In this document: positions 19,723-29,458 of the stretch, in pieces | Position numbering within the stretch: the stretch's first letter is position 1 | Layout: each line of letters begins with the position of its first letter | NCBI GenBank assembly: GCA_015487785.1 | Contig: WFPC01000021.1 | Span: 1-36,637, forward strand | DNA from: Gammaproteobacteria bacterium | GTDB taxonomy: Bacteria > Pseudomonadota > Gammaproteobacteria > S012-40 | Length of the DNA stretch: 36,637 bases | Direction of reading: 5' to 3' | Notes under the pieces: generated by a model | What the model saw: the letters and a program-made list of their open reading frames with translations, nothing else | What the model was told of the DNA's origin: nothing | The model's database searches: none | Made by a program: the position numbers and the translations under genes

Positions 19723-20038
19723 TGAAGCTTTCGCCGCAACCACACTCGCCGGTGACATTGGGATTGTTGAACTTGAAACCTTCGTTCAGGCCTTCCTTGC
19801 CATAGTCGAGCTCGGTACCATCGAGATATACCAGACTCTTCTTGTCGACGATGACCTTGACGCCATGGTCCTCGAACACCGCGTCGGTATCCTCGATGTG
19901 ATCGGCAAACTCCAGCACATAGGCCATGCCCGAGCAACCACTGGTCTTGACGCCCAGGCGCAGACCCTCGCCCTTACCCCGGCTGGCCAGAAAGCTCTTG
20001 ACGCGCTCGGCAGCGGCTTCGGTCAATGTGATCGCCAT
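19715..20038 (-). CDS. iscA: A-type iron-sulfur carrier IscA
   Basis: A 107-residue carrier that receives clusters and passes them to target proteins, particularly [4Fe-4S] targets. The three conserved cysteines are Cys35 (TSGCSGMAY), Cys99 and Cys101 (ECGCGESF). Length matches E. coli IscA. AGGAGG precedes the ATG by about 5 bp. In the canonical operon iscU lies immediately upstream; here the gap to the iscS stop is just 13 bp, so iscA follows iscS directly. Confidence 0.97.
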   Translation of the reverse strand: MAITLTEAAAERVKSFLASRGKGEGLRLGVKTSGCSGMAYVLEFADHIEDTDAVFEDHGVKVIVDKKSLVYLDGTELDYGKEGLNEGFKFNNPNVTGECGCGESFNV

Positions 20039-20051
20039 GTTGTCCTCCTGT

Positions 20052-21266
20052 TCAATGAGCCGCCCATTGCACCTGGGAGAGATCGACTCCTTCCTTGTAC
20101 ATTTCCCACAGGGGCGAGAGCTCGCGCAACTTGGCCACTTTTTCGCGAATCAGGCGCACGGTGTAGTCGATTTCTTCCTCGGTGGTGAAACGACCGATGG
20201 TAAAGCGAATGGAGCTGTGCGCCAGCTCGTCGCTGCGGCCCAGGGCGCGTAATACGTAAGATGGCTCCAGACTGGCCGAGGTACAAGCCGAGCCCGAGGA
20301 GACGGCGATGTCCTTCAGGGCCATGATAAGCGACTCGCCCTCGATGAAGTTGAAGCTCACGTTGAGATTGCCTGCGATACGCTGTTCCATGTCGCCGTTG
20401 AGGTAGATCTCCTCCATGTCCTGCATGCCTTGCCAGAGGCGGTCGCGCAGACGGCGAATACGCCGGTTCTCCTCTTCCATCTCTTCGGCAGCGATACGAA
20501 AGGCCTCGCCCATGCCGACGATCTGGTGGGTGGCCAGGGTGCCCGAGCGCAGCCCCCGCTCATGACCACCGCCGTGCATCTGGGCCTCCAGGCGCACCCG
20601 CGGCTTGCGCCGCACATACAGGGCGCCTATGCCCTTGGGGCCGTAGATCTTGTGGGCGGAAAACGACATCAGGTCCACCTTCAGAGCCTGAGTGTCTATG
20701 GCTACCTTGCCGGCGCTCTGCGCCGCGTCCACATGGAACACGATGCCGCGTTCGCGGGTCAGTTCACCGATGGCGGCGATATCCTGGATCACGCCAATCT
20801 CGTTGTTCACGTGCATGATGGACACCAGGATGGTGTCGTCGCGCAGGGCCGCCTCCAGCTTGCCCAGATCGAGCAGGCCGTTGGGCTCGGGATCGAGATA
20901 GCTCACCTCGAAACCTTCCCGTTCCAGTTGGCGACAGGTATCGAGCACCGCCTTGTGCTCGGTCTTGCAAGTAACGATGTGCTTGCCCTTGCGGCGGTTG
21001 AAATGGGCCACCCCCTTGATCGCCAGATTGTCGGACTCGGTGGCTCCCGAGGTCCAGATGATTTCGCGGGGATCGGCATTGATCAGCCCGGCCACCTGGG
21101 CACGCGCCTGCTTGACCGCCTCGTCCGCCGCCCAGCCAAAGGCATGGGAACGGGAGGCCGGGTTGCCGAAAATGCCGTCCGGTGTCAGATAGGCACACAT
21201 TTTCTCGGCCACCCGTGGGTCCACCGGAGTGGTAGCGGAATAATCCAGGTAGATCGGTAGTTTCAT
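20052..21266 (-). CDS. iscS: Cysteine desulfurase IscS
   Basis: PLP enzyme that removes sulfur from cysteine as a persulfide and passes it to iron-sulfur assembly and tRNA thiolation. At 404 residues it has the same length as E. coli IscS. His104, PLP-binding Lys206 (SAHKIYGP) and the active Cys328 ([14 protein letters not shown]) fall at the E. coli positions. The C-terminus [12 protein letters not shown], the region that contacts IscU in E. coli, is conserved. The ATG at 21266 is preceded by GGAG. It is the second of two adjacent desulfurase genes and is followed by iscA, without iscU. Confidence 0.97.
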   Translation of the reverse strand: MKLPIYLDYSATTPVDPRVAEKMCAYLTPDGIFGNPASRSHAFGWAADEAVKQARAQVAGLINADPREIIWTSGATESDNLAIKGVAHFNRRKGKHIVTCKTEHKAVLDTCRQLEREGFEVSYLDPEPNGLLDLGKLEAALRDDTILVSIMHVNNEIGVIQDIAAIGELTRERGIVFHVDAAQSAGKVAIDTQALKVDLMSFSAHKIYGPKGIGALYVRRKPRVRLEAQMHGGGHERGLRSGTLATHQIVGMGEAFRIAAEEMEEENRRIRRLRDRLWQGMQDMEEIYLNGDMEQRIAGNLNVSFNFIEGESLIMALKDIAVSSGSACTSASLEPSYVLRALGRSDELAHSSIRFTIGRFTTEEEIDYTVRLIREKVAKLRELSPLWEMYKEGVDLSQVQWAAH

Positions 21267-21285
21267 GCCTTGCTCCAAAATTCTC

Positions 21286-22419
21286 TCATGGGGCCAGCAC
21301 GCTCATACGGCGCGCGGCCTCCGTTTGCTGCTTCAGTATGGCGACGAATCGCTCGATGTCGCCCAGGGTGTTATCCTCGCCCAGGCTCACGCGGATGGCA
21401 CCCCGGGCCAATGTTTCATTCACTCCCATGGCCATCAACACATGGCTGGGCGTGGTTTGCTTGCTGGCGCAGGCGGAACCGCTGGCCACCGCCACGCCGT
21501 TGACATCCAGGCTCATCAACAGGGTCTCGCCGTCGATCCCGTCCACGGCGAAGAAACTGGTATTGGGCAATCGCTCGACAGCCGCTCCGAATACGCTGAT
21601 GCCATCGATAGCAGCCAGCCGCGCCTCCAGCGCGTCGCGCAGCGCCGCCAGGCGCCGGCGGCGCTGCGCCAGGTTGGCCGCGGCCCGCTCCGCGGCACAT
21701 CCAAAACCCACGATACCGGCCACGTTCTCGGTGCCCGAACGACGCCCCTTTTCCTGCCCGCCACCACTGAGCAAGGGCGCCAATTCCAGGGCCTTGTCAA
21801 CCACCAGGGCACCCACTCCCTTGGGACCGCGGATCTTGTGCGCCGACAGACTCAGCATATGCACGCCGCTGGCAGCGAAATCGAGTCGCAGCTTGCCTGC
21901 CGCCTGCACCGCGTCGGTGTGCACGATGACCCCGGCCTCGCGGGCCATGCCCGCAAGGCCAGCAATGTCTTGCACCACCCCCGTTTCGTTGTTGGCCAGC
22001 ATCACCGAGAGCAATTGCGGACGTTGCTCTCGCAGGCAGGCGGCCAGGTGACGCGGACTCACCCTGCCCTGTTCGTCCACACCGATCTCGGTGGCCCCCA
22101 GCTCCCGCGCCGGCTCTCGCACCGAGGCATGCTCCACGGCGCTCACCGCCAGTCGCCGCAACCCCATGCCGCGCATGCAGCCCTTGAGCGCCAGATTATT
22201 GGCCTCGGTGCCACCACTGGTGAAGATCACCTGCGAAGGATGGGCCCCGGCCAAGGCGGCCACCTGCTCGCGCGCCCGCTCAATGGCCGCACGCGCCCGC
22301 CGACCCGGCTCATGCAAGGCCGAGGGGTTGGCATAATGTTGCCGCAAGTAGGGCAGCATGGCCTCGAGCACCTCGGCAGCCAGCGGCGTGGTCGCGTTGT
22401 GATCCAGATAGATGGCCAT
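21286..22419 (-). CDS. Second cysteine desulfurase, NifS-like
   Basis: A 377-residue PLP-dependent class V aminotransferase-fold enzyme, distinct from the IscS encoded just downstream. It has the N-terminal YLDHNATTP motif, His97, PLP Lys195 ([10 protein letters not shown]) and the candidate active Cys317 in [13 protein letters not shown]. It is 27 residues shorter than IscS and ends without the IscS-type tail that contacts IscU. The position between iscR and iscS, with gaps of 21 and 19 bp, puts it under the same control. It may be a NifS/IscS2-like desulfurase serving a different sulfur acceptor; the acceptor cannot be read from sequence. Confidence 0.88.
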   Translation of the reverse strand: MAIYLDHNATTPLAAEVLEAMLPYLRQHYANPSALHEPGRRARAAIERAREQVAALAGAHPSQVIFTSGGTEANNLALKGCMRGMGLRRLAVSAVEHASVREPARELGATEIGVDEQGRVSPRHLAACLREQRPQLLSVMLANNETGVVQDIAGLAGMAREAGVIVHTDAVQAAGKLRLDFAASGVHMLSLSAHKIRGPKGVGALVVDKALELAPLLSGGGQEKGRRSGTENVAGIVGFGCAAERAAANLAQRRRRLAALRDALEARLAAIDGISVFGAAVERLPNTSFFAVDGIDGETLLMSLDVNGVAVASGSACASKQTTPSHVLMAMGVNETLARGAIRVSLGEDNTLGDIERFVAILKQQTEAARRMSVLAP

Positions 22420-22440
22420 GACGACCCGCCGCGCAAGGGC

Positions 22441-22923
22441 TCAGTCGTTGACGGCAGCCTCCGTCGAGGCAGCCTGTTGACCCTCGGCCCGCGCCTTCAA
22501 CCGCATGGCGACTTCCTGAACATTGCTGTTCTCCACCAACTTACCCAGGGTGATACCGTTGAGAAAATCGTAAATCTGTTTGCTCAGCTCGCACCACAGT
22601 TCGTGGGTGAGGCAATTGCCATCGCCCAGGCAGTTGCCCTCGCCGCCACAACGGGTGACATCGATGTTCTCGTCCACTGCGGTGATCACATCGGCAACAT
22701 TGATCTCATAGGCGCTGCGACTGAGCCGGTAACCACCCCCCGGTCCGCGCGCGCTGTCCACCAGGCCGCGCTTGCGCAGCTTGGAGAACAATTGCTCGAG
22801 ATAGGACAAGGAGATTCCCTGGCGTTTCGAAATATCAGACAAGGTAATCGGCCCTTCCTGATAATTGATGGCCAAATCCAGCATTGCCGTAACGGCATAG
22901 CGTCCCTTGGTGGTTAACCTCAT
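22441..22923 (-). CDS. iscR: Iron-sulfur sensing regulator IscR
   Basis: Rrf2-family transcription factor that represses the isc operon when holding a [2Fe-2S] cluster. The 160-residue protein has an N-terminal winged helix ([18 protein letters not shown], then [16 protein letters not shown] and [10 protein letters not shown]) and cluster ligands Cys92, Cys98, Cys104 and His107, the same numbering as E. coli IscR. It is the first gene of the isc operon, 104 bp after cysE, with its own promoter region at 22971-22999. The C-terminal tail is Ala/Glu-rich. Confidence 0.96.
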   Translation of the reverse strand: MRLTTKGRYAVTAMLDLAINYQEGPITLSDISKRQGISLSYLEQLFSKLRKRGLVDSARGPGGGYRLSRSAYEINVADVITAVDENIDVTRCGGEGNCLGDGNCLTHELWCELSKQIYDFLNGITLGKLVENSNVQEVAMRLKARAEGQQAASTEAAVND

Positions 22924-22970
22924 AACTGCCTCTCTTTTCCTAAGTGGGTCGAATCCGTACCCGTGGGTGA

Positions 22971-22999
22971 ATTGTTTCTTATCCTAGCAAAGTTGTCAA
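22971..22999 (-). promoter_or_regulatory. Promoter of the isc operon with a possible IscR site
   Basis: On the minus strand a perfect TTGACA (22994-22999) and a weak AACAAT (22971-22976) are 17 bp apart, 48 bp before the iscR start. The flanking sequence (about 22979-23003) has one half resembling the IscR type 1 motif (AAACTTGAC) and a weaker second half (GGATAA). Autoregulation by IscR is expected from the family; the site itself is only a partial match. Confidence 0.55.
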
Positions 23000-23027
23000 G
23001 TTTATATCCACACCATCCCTGTGCATT

Positions 23028-23831
23028 CTACTCGGGCGTGGACGTTTTGTCCGCTCCGGTTTTCTCGCTGCTGTCCAACGGCGACTCCTCACTGCCGATC
23101 TCGCAGGAATCCAGTTCCGGCAGGGGCTCGGCGCTCACCTCAGCGCCCAACTCCTTGAGTTTCTGGCACATCAACTCCAGCCGCTCGTCCATGGCATGGA
23201 TGTGATCGAGCATGCCATTGACGGCATGGGCCACCGGGTCGGGCATGTCGGCAGTCAGCCCATAGGCGTCGAAGCCCATTTTCTTGGCGATGGCCTGACG
23301 TCTGTCGTCGGGTCTGGGGCTTTTGGTGACGATACGCCCCGGCACCCCCACTGCCGTGGCACCGGCCGGAACATCCTTGACCACCACCGCATTGGAACCG
23401 ATGCGGGCGCCATCGCCAATGTATATGGGCCCCAGCACCTTGGCCCCCGCCCCCACTACCACGTCGTTGCCCAGGGTGGGGTGGCGCTTGCCCTTTTCCC
23501 AGCTCGTGCCACCCAGGGTGACTCCGTGATAGAGGGTGCAGTCGTCGCCGATCTCGGCGGTTTCGCCGATCACCACACCCATGCCGTGGTCGATGAAGAA
23601 ACGTCGCCCGATCACCGCACCGGGATGGATCTCGATACCGGTCAACAGGCGCGCCAGGGTGGAGAGAAAGCGCGCCAGCCAGCGCAGGCGCCGCCGCCAC
23701 AGCCAATGGCTGAGCCGATGGATCTGCAGGGCGTGGAAACCGGGATAGGTGGTCACCACCTCGAACCAGTTGCGCGCCGCCGGGTCGCGTTCGAACACGC
23801 ATTCAATGTCTTCTTTGAAGCCTTGCCACAT
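23028..23831 (-). CDS. cysE: Serine O-acetyltransferase (short type)
   Basis: Transfers acetyl from acetyl-CoA to serine, the first committed step of cysteine synthesis, and so supplies substrate to the desulfurases next to it. The 267-residue protein reaches its left-handed beta-helix at about residue 65 ([14 protein letters not shown]), earlier than in E. coli CysE, so it belongs to the form with a short N-terminal helical region. Active-site segments [11 protein letters not shown] and HGVTLGGT are intact. An unusual acidic C-terminal tail of about 40 residues (rich in Glu, Asp, Ser) ends in STPE and lacks the terminal Ile that docks CysK in enteric bacteria. It lies 9 bp after trmJ. Confidence 0.93.
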   Translation of the reverse strand: MWQGFKEDIECVFERDPAARNWFEVVTTYPGFHALQIHRLSHWLWRRRLRWLARFLSTLARLLTGIEIHPGAVIGRRFFIDHGMGVVIGETAEIGDDCTLYHGVTLGGTSWEKGKRHPTLGNDVVVGAGAKVLGPIYIGDGARIGSNAVVVKDVPAGATAVGVPGRIVTKSPRPDDRRQAIAKKMGFDAYGLTADMPDPVAHAVNGMLDHIHAMDERLELMCQKLKELGAEVSAEPLPELDSCEIGSEESPLDSSEKTGADKTSTPE

Positions 23832-23840
23832 GGATTTCGT

Positions 23841-24629
23841 TCAGTCGTCGTTCCTGGTGATGATGGTGGCGGCAACCTGCTTTGCCAAGTCTGCCTGCCA
23901 GCGATATTTTCGCCCCTGCGCGGCGCTGAGAATACCGCGCAGGATATCCAGCTCGGTCGTCGTGGGCCGCGCGCGATTGAACAACCGGCGCAGCCGACGC
24001 ATCAGCTTGCGGTAATTGGGCGGTTTGAAGAAACCGATCTCCAGCAAGGTTTGCTCCAGGTGTCGGTAAAATCCCTCCATGGCCTCCGCGCTGGCGGGCG
24101 GCTCCGGCGCATCCGGTACGGGCGAGGAGTGCTGCGCGCGTGCGGCGAGCATGATCTCGTAGCAGAACACCTGTACCGCCGCGGCGATATTGAGCGACTG
24201 GTAGGCCGGGCTGGCTGGAATGTGCGCCAGGTAATGGCAACGATCCAGCTCCTCGTTGCGCAAACCGGACTGCTCGCGCCCGAAGACCAGGGCCACCGAT
24301 TGCGTCCGGCCCTGCTCCACCAGCAGGCGTCCCGCCTCGCGGGCATCGAGCTGGGGCCAGCTCACCGAGCGCAGACGGGCGCTGCTGCCCACCACCAGGT
24401 GACAATCCGCCAGGGCCTCGTCCAGACTGCCACACACCCGCGCTGCCGCCAACACATCGTCGGCGCCCGAGGCCCGGGCACTGGCCTCGGCCGCGGGAAA
24501 TACATGGGGACGCACCAGGTAGAGCGCCGACAACCCCATGGTCTTCATGGCCCGGGCAACTGCGCCGATATTGCCAGGATGGCTGGTCTCCACCAACACC
24601 ACCCGCACTCGCTCCGCTATCCGTTCCAC
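23841..24629 (-). CDS. trmJ: tRNA (cytidine/uridine-2'-O-)-methyltransferase TrmJ
   Basis: SPOUT-family methyltransferase acting on position 32 of several tRNAs. The 262-residue protein has the RVVLVETSHPGNIGAVARAM start, the VVGSSAR segment, VFGREQSGL and the knot motif LNIAAAVQVFCYE, then a C-terminal FYRHLEQTL and RLFNRARP region. The GTG at 24629 was chosen because the family begins about ten residues before RVVLVETS and a GGGGA lies just upstream; the frame opens further but has no suitable site. It starts the group trmJ-cysE and diverges from suhB across 172 bp. Confidence 0.93.
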   Translation of the reverse strand: MERIAERVRVVLVETSHPGNIGAVARAMKTMGLSALYLVRPHVFPAAEASARASGADDVLAAARVCGSLDEALADCHLVVGSSARLRSVSWPQLDAREAGRLLVEQGRTQSVALVFGREQSGLRNEELDRCHYLAHIPASPAYQSLNIAAAVQVFCYEIMLAARAQHSSPVPDAPEPPASAEAMEGFYRHLEQTLLEIGFFKPPNYRKLMRRLRRLFNRARPTTTELDILRGILSAAQGRKYRWQADLAKQVAATIITRNDD

Positions 24630-24747
24630 TGTGTCCCCACGAGTTCTCTCATATTCCCGCGCTCCAAGCCCGATTATGGTACTAGGAAAAAGCACCGCAG
24701 CGCCAGTGACATATGCCCGATTCACCACCCAGCGCCCACCGCTTGCA

Positions 24748-24776
24748 TTGCCTTCCCCTGGCAGAGTCCCTAAAAT
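24748..24776 (+). promoter_or_regulatory. Promoter for suhB
   Basis: TTGCCT (24748-24753), a 17-bp spacer and TAAAAT (24771-24776). Transcription would start near 24783, about 20 nt before the suhB ATG, just enough for its GGAG ribosome site. For the divergent trmJ only a weak CATAAT is visible on the other strand. Confidence 0.6.
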
Positions 24777-24801
24777 ACGCCACCCGCAAGTGGAGACAGC
24801 C

Positions 24802-25593
24802 ATGCACCCCATGTTGAACATCGCCGTGCGCGCGGCACGCAACGCCGGCAATATCATCGTCCGCTCGCTGGACCGCATCGACAGTCTCGATGTCAGCGAA
24901 AAATCCCACAACGATTTCGTCAGCGAGGTGGACCGGCGTGCCGAACAGGAAATCATCCGCACCATCCGCCGCGCCTATCCCAATCACGCCATTCTGGCCG
25001 AGGAAAGCGGTGAACAGGCCGGGGACGAATTCCAGTGGTTGATCGATCCACTGGATGGCACCACCAATTTCCTGCACGGCATTCCCCAGTTTGCCGTCTC
25101 CATCGCCCTGCGTCACAAGGGCCGCCTGGAACAAGCGGTGATCTACGACCCGGTGAAAGACGAGATGTATACCGCCACCCGCGGCAGCGGCGCCCAGCTC
25201 AACGAGCGCCGCCTGCGGGTGAGCAGGCGCAGAACCCTCAAGGGCGCCTTGCTGGGCACCGGTTTTCCGTTTCGCCAACACCAGGATCTGGCGCTGTTTC
25301 TGGAGACCTTCAAGGCTCTCACTCCCGATACCGCCGGCATTCGCCGGCCCGGCGCCGCCGCCCTGGACCTGGCCTATGTGGCCGCTGGCCGTTACGATGG
25401 TTTTTGGGAATTCGGTCTCAAGCCCTGGGACATGGCCGCCGGCGCCCTTTTGATCACCGAGGCCGGCGGCATGGTGTCGGATTTCGACGGCGAGGGCCGT
25501 TACCTGGAGAGCGGCAACATTCTCGCCAGCAATCTCCGGCTGCATCCCATCATGCTGGCGCGGCTGCAAACCGCTCTCAAGCCCAGCCCCTGA
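24802..25593 (+). CDS. suhB: Inositol monophosphatase family protein SuhB
   Basis: Magnesium-dependent phosphatase of 263 residues; the E. coli homolog also joins the NusA/NusG antitermination complex on rRNA operons. Metal ligands are in place: Glu in LAEESGE, Asp residues in IDPLDGTTNF and the C-terminal Asp in KPWDMAAGALL. A GGAG lies 7 bp before the ATG at 24802, and the frame upstream has no convincing site. Divergent arrangement with trmJ is conserved in gammaproteobacteria. Confidence 0.95.
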   Translation: MHPMLNIAVRAARNAGNIIVRSLDRIDSLDVSEKSHNDFVSEVDRRAEQEIIRTIRRAYPNHAILAEESGEQAGDEFQWLIDPLDGTTNFLHGIPQFAVSIALRHKGRLEQAVIYDPVKDEMYTATRGSGAQLNERRLRVSRRRTLKGALLGTGFPFRQHQDLALFLETFKALTPDTAGIRRPGAAALDLAYVAAGRYDGFWEFGLKPWDMAAGALLITEAGGMVSDFDGEGRYLESGNILASNLRLHPIMLARLQTALKPSP

Positions 25594-25620
25594 ACGATCG
25601 CAAACAACAGGAGTATCGCC

Positions 25621-26439
25621 ATGGACAAGCCAAACATCCTCATCAGCCCCGAGGAACTGAAGCGGCAACTGGCGCAACAGGACCAGGTCATCGTCGATCT
25701 CAGCAAACCAGAACTCTATGCCGCAGGCCACATCCCCGGCGCGGTTCATCTGGACTATGCCCAAGTAGTCCGTCATCAGCCACCGGTGATGGGCCTGTTG
25801 CCCGACGAGAGCGCCTTCGGCCAGGCCCTGGCTGCCTGCGGCATCACCCCCGAAACCCGCGTCATCGCCTACGACGACGAGGGCGGCGGAAAGGCCGGCC
25901 GCCTATTGTGGACCCTGGCCGCCTGTGGCCACAAGCACTGGGCCCTGCTGGACGGCGGCCGCGGCGCCTGGCAGGCCATCGCTGGCCCGCTGGAAAAAAA
26001 CGAGGCCGCCCCCGAAGCCACCCCCTCCTACCCGGTGAGTTTCGCCGCCAGCCCGGTGGTGGCCGAGCGTGACTACATCCTGGCCCACCTGGACGACCCC
26101 GGGGTGGCCCTGCTGGATGCCCGCAGCGCGGCCGAATACCAGGGCCTGGACCGCCGCGCGACCCGTGCCGGCCACATTCCCGGCGCGGTCAACCTGGACT
26201 GGCTGGATCTGATGGATCGCCAGCGTCAGCTTCGCCTCAAGAGCGCCGAGCAACTGCTGGCTACCCTGGCCCAGCTCGGCATCCGCCGTGAGCAGGAAGT
26301 CATCGTCTATTGTCACAGTCACCACCGCTCGGCCCTGAGTTTCGTCGCCCTCAAGGCGTTGGGCTTCGAACAGGTGCGCGGCTATCCCGGTGCCTGGTCC
26401 GACTGGGGCAACCAACCCGATACACCCATCGAAACCTGA
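25621..26439 (+). CDS. Two-domain sulfurtransferase (rhodanese family)
   Basis: A 272-residue protein with two rhodanese domains: an inactive N-terminal one (about 5-125, no catalytic Cys) and a catalytic C-terminal one (about 145-270) with Cys231 in the loop CHSHHRSA. The active loop differs from the CRKG type of thiosulfate sulfurtransferases and the CGSGVTA type of 3-mercaptopyruvate enzymes, so the donor is not clear. A second HIPGAV segment occurs in each half, reflecting the internal duplication. AGGAG lies 7 bp before the ATG. It follows suhB by 27 bp and precedes mutS by 6 bp. Confidence 0.87.
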   Translation: MDKPNILISPEELKRQLAQQDQVIVDLSKPELYAAGHIPGAVHLDYAQVVRHQPPVMGLLPDESAFGQALAACGITPETRVIAYDDEGGGKAGRLLWTLAACGHKHWALLDGGRGAWQAIAGPLEKNEAAPEATPSYPVSFAASPVVAERDYILAHLDDPGVALLDARSAAEYQGLDRRATRAGHIPGAVNLDWLDLMDRQRQLRLKSAEQLLATLAQLGIRREQEVIVYCHSHHRSALSFVALKALGFEQVRGYPGAWSDWGNQPDTPIET

Positions 26440-26445
26440 ACCACC

Positions 26446-29019
26446 GTGAGCGCCCGCAAGCCACGCGCCAGCAAGTCCGCTCACACGCCTATGATGCAGC
26501 AATACCTGCGCATCAAGGCGGAGCATCCCGACCTCCTGCTGTTCTATCGCATGGGCGATTTCTACGAGCTGTTTTTCGACGATGCCCGCAAGGTGGCCCG
26601 CCTGCTCGACATCACCCTTACCACCCGCGGCGAATCCGCCGGCCAGCCCATCCCCATGGCCGGCGTGCCCTGTCACTCTGTGGAGCCCTACCTGGCCAAG
26701 TTGATCAGGCTGGGCGAATCGGTGGCCATCTGCGAACAAATCGGCGATCCCGCCACCAGCAAGGGGCCGGTGGAACGCCGTGTCACCCGCATCGTCACCC
26801 CGGGCACCGTCACCGATGAACTGCTGCTCGAGGAACGCCGCGACAACCTGCTGTGCGCCGTGGCACAACAGGACGACCGCTTCGGCATCGCCAGCCTGGA
26901 TCTCAGCAGCGGACGCTTCCAGGTGCTCGAAGTGGATGGTGAAGAGGCCCTGCTGGCCGAAATGGAACGCCTGCAACCGGCGGAGCTGTTGCTGTCGGAA
27001 CACAGCCTCGACAGCATCCCGGCCATCGGCCAGCGCCCCGGCGTGCAACGCCTGCCCGCCTGGCAGTTCGACCTGGACACCGCCCGGCGCCTACTCAATC
27101 GTCAGTTCGGCACCCACGATCTGGACGGCTTCGGCTGCCAGCACATGCATCTGGCCATCGGCGCCGCCGGCGCCCTGTTGGACTATGTCCGTCAGACCCA
27201 GAAAACCGCCCTGCCCCACATCCGCGGCCTGCGGGTGGAACAGCGTGAGGACAGCGTGATCCTCGACGCCGCTACCCGGCGCAACCTGGAACTGGAAACC
27301 AATCTTTCCGGCGGCAGGGAACACACCCTCGCCGCGGTGCTCGATCACACCGCCACCGCCATGGGCGGGCGTCTGTTGCGCCGCTGGATCAACCGCCCCA
27401 TCCGCGACCGCGGCACCCTGCAGCGGCGCTATCACGCCATCGCCACCCTGCTGGAGCAACGGGCCGAAGAAGAACTTCATCCCCTGTTGCGCACGGTGGG
27501 CGATGTGGAGCGCATTCTCGCCCGGGTGGCCTTGAAGAGTGCTCGCCCGCGCGATCTGGCGGTGTTGCGCGACACCCTGGCCATCGTCCCCGAACTGCGT
27601 CGGCAACTGTCCAGGCTGGATTCCCCTCGCCTGGCCGGCCTGCGCCAACAGATCGATCCTCACCACGAGATCCAACAGACCCTGGCGCGGGCCATCATCG
27701 ACGAACCCCCGGTGCTGATCCGCGACGGCGGCGTCATCGCCCCCGGCTACGACAGCGAACTGGACGAACTACGGGAGCTGCGCGAAAACAGCGACCGTTT
27801 TCTGCTGGAGCTGGAAAACCGCGAGCGTGAACGCACCGGCATCGCCACCCTCAAGGTGGGCTACAACCGGGTGCACGGTTATTACATCGAAATCGGACGC
27901 GCCCAGTCCGAACAGGCTCCGGCCGACTATGTCCGCCGCCAGACCCTGAAAAACGCCGAACGCTTCATCACCCCCGAACTCAAGCGCTTCGAAGACCAGG
28001 TTCTCAGCGCCAAGGAACGCGCCCTGGCACGGGAAAAGGCTCTCTACGACGCCCTGCTGGAAGGCCTGCAGGACGAGCTGCCGGCACTGCAGAACACCGC
28101 CGAGGCCCTGGCCGAACTGGACGTACTGGTCAACCTGGCTGAACGCGCCCGCACGCTCGACCTGTGCCAGCCCCGGCTACAGGAACAGCCGGGGCTGCAC
28201 ATCGAGGCCGGCCGTCACCTGGTGGTGGAGCAAGTGCTCGACACGCCCTTCATCGCCAACGACCTGCACCTGGACGACAACCGCCGCATGCTCGTCATCA
28301 CCGGCCCCAACATGGGCGGCAAATCCACCTACATGCGCCAGACCGCGCTGATCGTGCTGCTGGCCCACATGGGCAGCTTCGTACCCGCGCGTAGCGCCCG
28401 TATCGGTCCCATCGACCGCATCTTCACCCGTATCGGCGCCGCCGACGACCTGGCCGGCGGCCGCTCCACCTTCATGGTGGAAATGACCGAGACCGCCAAC
28501 ATCCTGCATAATGCCAGCGAGCACAGCCTGGTGCTGATGGACGAGATCGGCCGTGGCACCAGCACCTTCGACGGCCTTGCCCTGGCCTGGGCCTGCGCCG
28601 ACCATCTGGCGCGCGAAGTGCGCGCCTTCTGCCTGTTCGCCACCCACTACTTCGAACTCACCACGTTGCCCGAGGAACACCCTGCCATCGCCAACGTCCA
28701 CCTCAGCGCCACCGAACACGGCCACAAGATCGTGTTCATGCACAGTGTCGAGGAAGGCCCCGCCAGCCAGAGCTACGGCCTGCAAGTGGCTGCCCTGGCC
28801 GGCGTACCCGAGAGCGTGCTAAACCGCGCCCGCCAACGCCTGCGCGAACTGGAATCGGGCGAGCGTCCCCGCCAGTCCCTGTCCGAGCAACAACAACTGT
28901 CCCTGTTCGACGCGCCGCCCAAGGCCCTGGAGCAGGCCCTGGCCGAAATCGACCCCGACGACCTCAGCCCCCGCCAGGCGTTGGAAAAACTCTATCAGCT
29001 CAAACAACTGTTGCAATGA
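26446..29019 (+). CDS. mutS: DNA mismatch repair protein MutS
   Basis: Mismatch-recognition ATPase of 857 residues. The mismatch-binding Phe39-x-Glu41 lies in RMGDFYELF; the nucleotide-binding Walker [10 protein letters not shown] spans 620-628, followed by the [15 protein letters not shown] signature, [12 protein letters not shown] and THYFELT. A Gln817-Leu-Ser-Leu-Phe821 motif near the C-terminus is a probable beta-clamp binding site. GTG at 26446 is taken as the start since E. coli MutS shares the [10 protein letters not shown] region at a similar distance. It is 6 bp after the sulfurtransferase gene; fdxA follows with its own promoter. Confidence 0.97.
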   Translation: MSARKPRASKSAHTPMMQQYLRIKAEHPDLLLFYRMGDFYELFFDDARKVARLLDITLTTRGESAGQPIPMAGVPCHSVEPYLAKLIRLGESVAICEQIGDPATSKGPVERRVTRIVTPGTVTDELLLEERRDNLLCAVAQQDDRFGIASLDLSSGRFQVLEVDGEEALLAEMERLQPAELLLSEHSLDSIPAIGQRPGVQRLPAWQFDLDTARRLLNRQFGTHDLDGFGCQHMHLAIGAAGALLDYVRQTQKTALPHIRGLRVEQREDSVILDAATRRNLELETNLSGGREHTLAAVLDHTATAMGGRLLRRWINRPIRDRGTLQRRYHAIATLLEQRAEEELHPLLRTVGDVERILARVALKSARPRDLAVLRDTLAIVPELRRQLSRLDSPRLAGLRQQIDPHHEIQQTLARAIIDEPPVLIRDGGVIAPGYDSELDELRELRENSDRFLLELENRERERTGIATLKVGYNRVHGYYIEIGRAQSEQAPADYVRRQTLKNAERFITPELKRFEDQVLSAKERALAREKALYDALLEGLQDELPALQNTAEALAELDVLVNLAERARTLDLCQPRLQEQPGLHIEAGRHLVVEQVLDTPFIANDLHLDDNRRMLVITGPNMGGKSTYMRQTALIVLLAHMGSFVPARSARIGPIDRIFTRIGAADDLAGGRSTFMVEMTETANILHNASEHSLVLMDEIGRGTSTFDGLALAWACADHLAREVRAFCLFATHYFELTTLPEEHPAIANVHLSATEHGHKIVFMHSVEEGPASQSYGLQVAALAGVPESVLNRARQRLRELESGERPRQSLSEQQQLSLFDAPPKALEQALAEIDPDDLSPRQALEKLYQLKQLLQ

Positions 29020-29046
29020 ACCAAGCACAGCGAGCGCAGGCAACAA

Positions 29047-29075
29047 TTGGCAGCGGGCGCGGGGAGGGCTAGAAT
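29047..29075 (+). promoter_or_regulatory. Promoter for fdxA
   Basis: TTGGCA (29047-29052, 5 of 6), a 17-bp spacer and TAGAAT (29070-29075, 5 of 6). Predicted start of transcription near 29082, about 30 nt before the fdxA ATG. This is among the best sigma-70 matches in the window and suggests fdxA is expressed independently of mutS. Confidence 0.7.
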
Positions 29076-29112
29076 AGCGCCATCTTGCCACACGAGCACA
29101 GGAGTTCCTCAC

Positions 29113-29436
29113 ATGACCTACGTAGTGACAGACAACTGCATCAAGTGCAAATACACTGATTGCGTCGAAGTCTGCCCCGTCGACTGCTTCCACGAAGGTC
29201 CAAATTTCCTCGTCATCGACCCCGATGAATGCATCGACTGCACCCTGTGCGAACCGGAATGCCCGGCCCAGGCCATCTTCGCCGAAGACGACGTGCCCGA
29301 GGGACAGGAGAACTTCATCGCCCTGAACGCCGAGCTGGCCCGGGAATGGCCGGTGATCACCGAGCAAAAGCCGCCCCTGCCCGAGGCCGACGAGTGGAAC
29401 GGTAAACCCAACAAGCTGCCCTACCTGGAGCGCTGA
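29113..29436 (+). CDS. fdxA: Seven-iron ferredoxin FdxA
   Basis: A 107-residue low-potential ferredoxin with one [3Fe-4S] and one [4Fe-4S] cluster. The first motif has Cys9, Cys17, Cys21 and the second Cys40, Cys43, Cys46, Cys50; Cys12 and Cys25 are the conserved non-ligands, the same pattern as Azotobacter ferredoxin I. The C-terminal extension ([13 protein letters not shown]) is also typical. AGGAG precedes the ATG. mutS-fdxA adjacency is also known from pseudomonads and Azotobacter. Its physiological partner is not known from context. Confidence 0.96.
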   Translation: MTYVVTDNCIKCKYTDCVEVCPVDCFHEGPNFLVIDPDECIDCTLCEPECPAQAIFAEDDVPEGQENFIALNAELAREWPVITEQKPPLPEADEWNGKPNKLPYLER

Positions 29437-29438
29437 CC

Positions 29439-29452
29439 GCAGGCCGGCCTGC
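29439..29452. other. 14-bp perfect palindrome between fdxA and the nuclease gene
   Basis: GCAGGCCGGCCTGC reads identically on both strands and sits 2 bp after the fdxA stop and 6 bp before the next ATG. No T-run follows on either side. It could form a small structure in mRNA or be chance in G+C-rich DNA. Confidence 0.4.
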
Positions 29453-29458
29453 CGTGCC

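Noticed and set aside
21265-22917. Plus-strand frame (550 codons) opposite iscR and the NifS-like gene
   Set aside because: Antisense to two well-conserved genes and rich in His and Gln as expected for a shadow frame.
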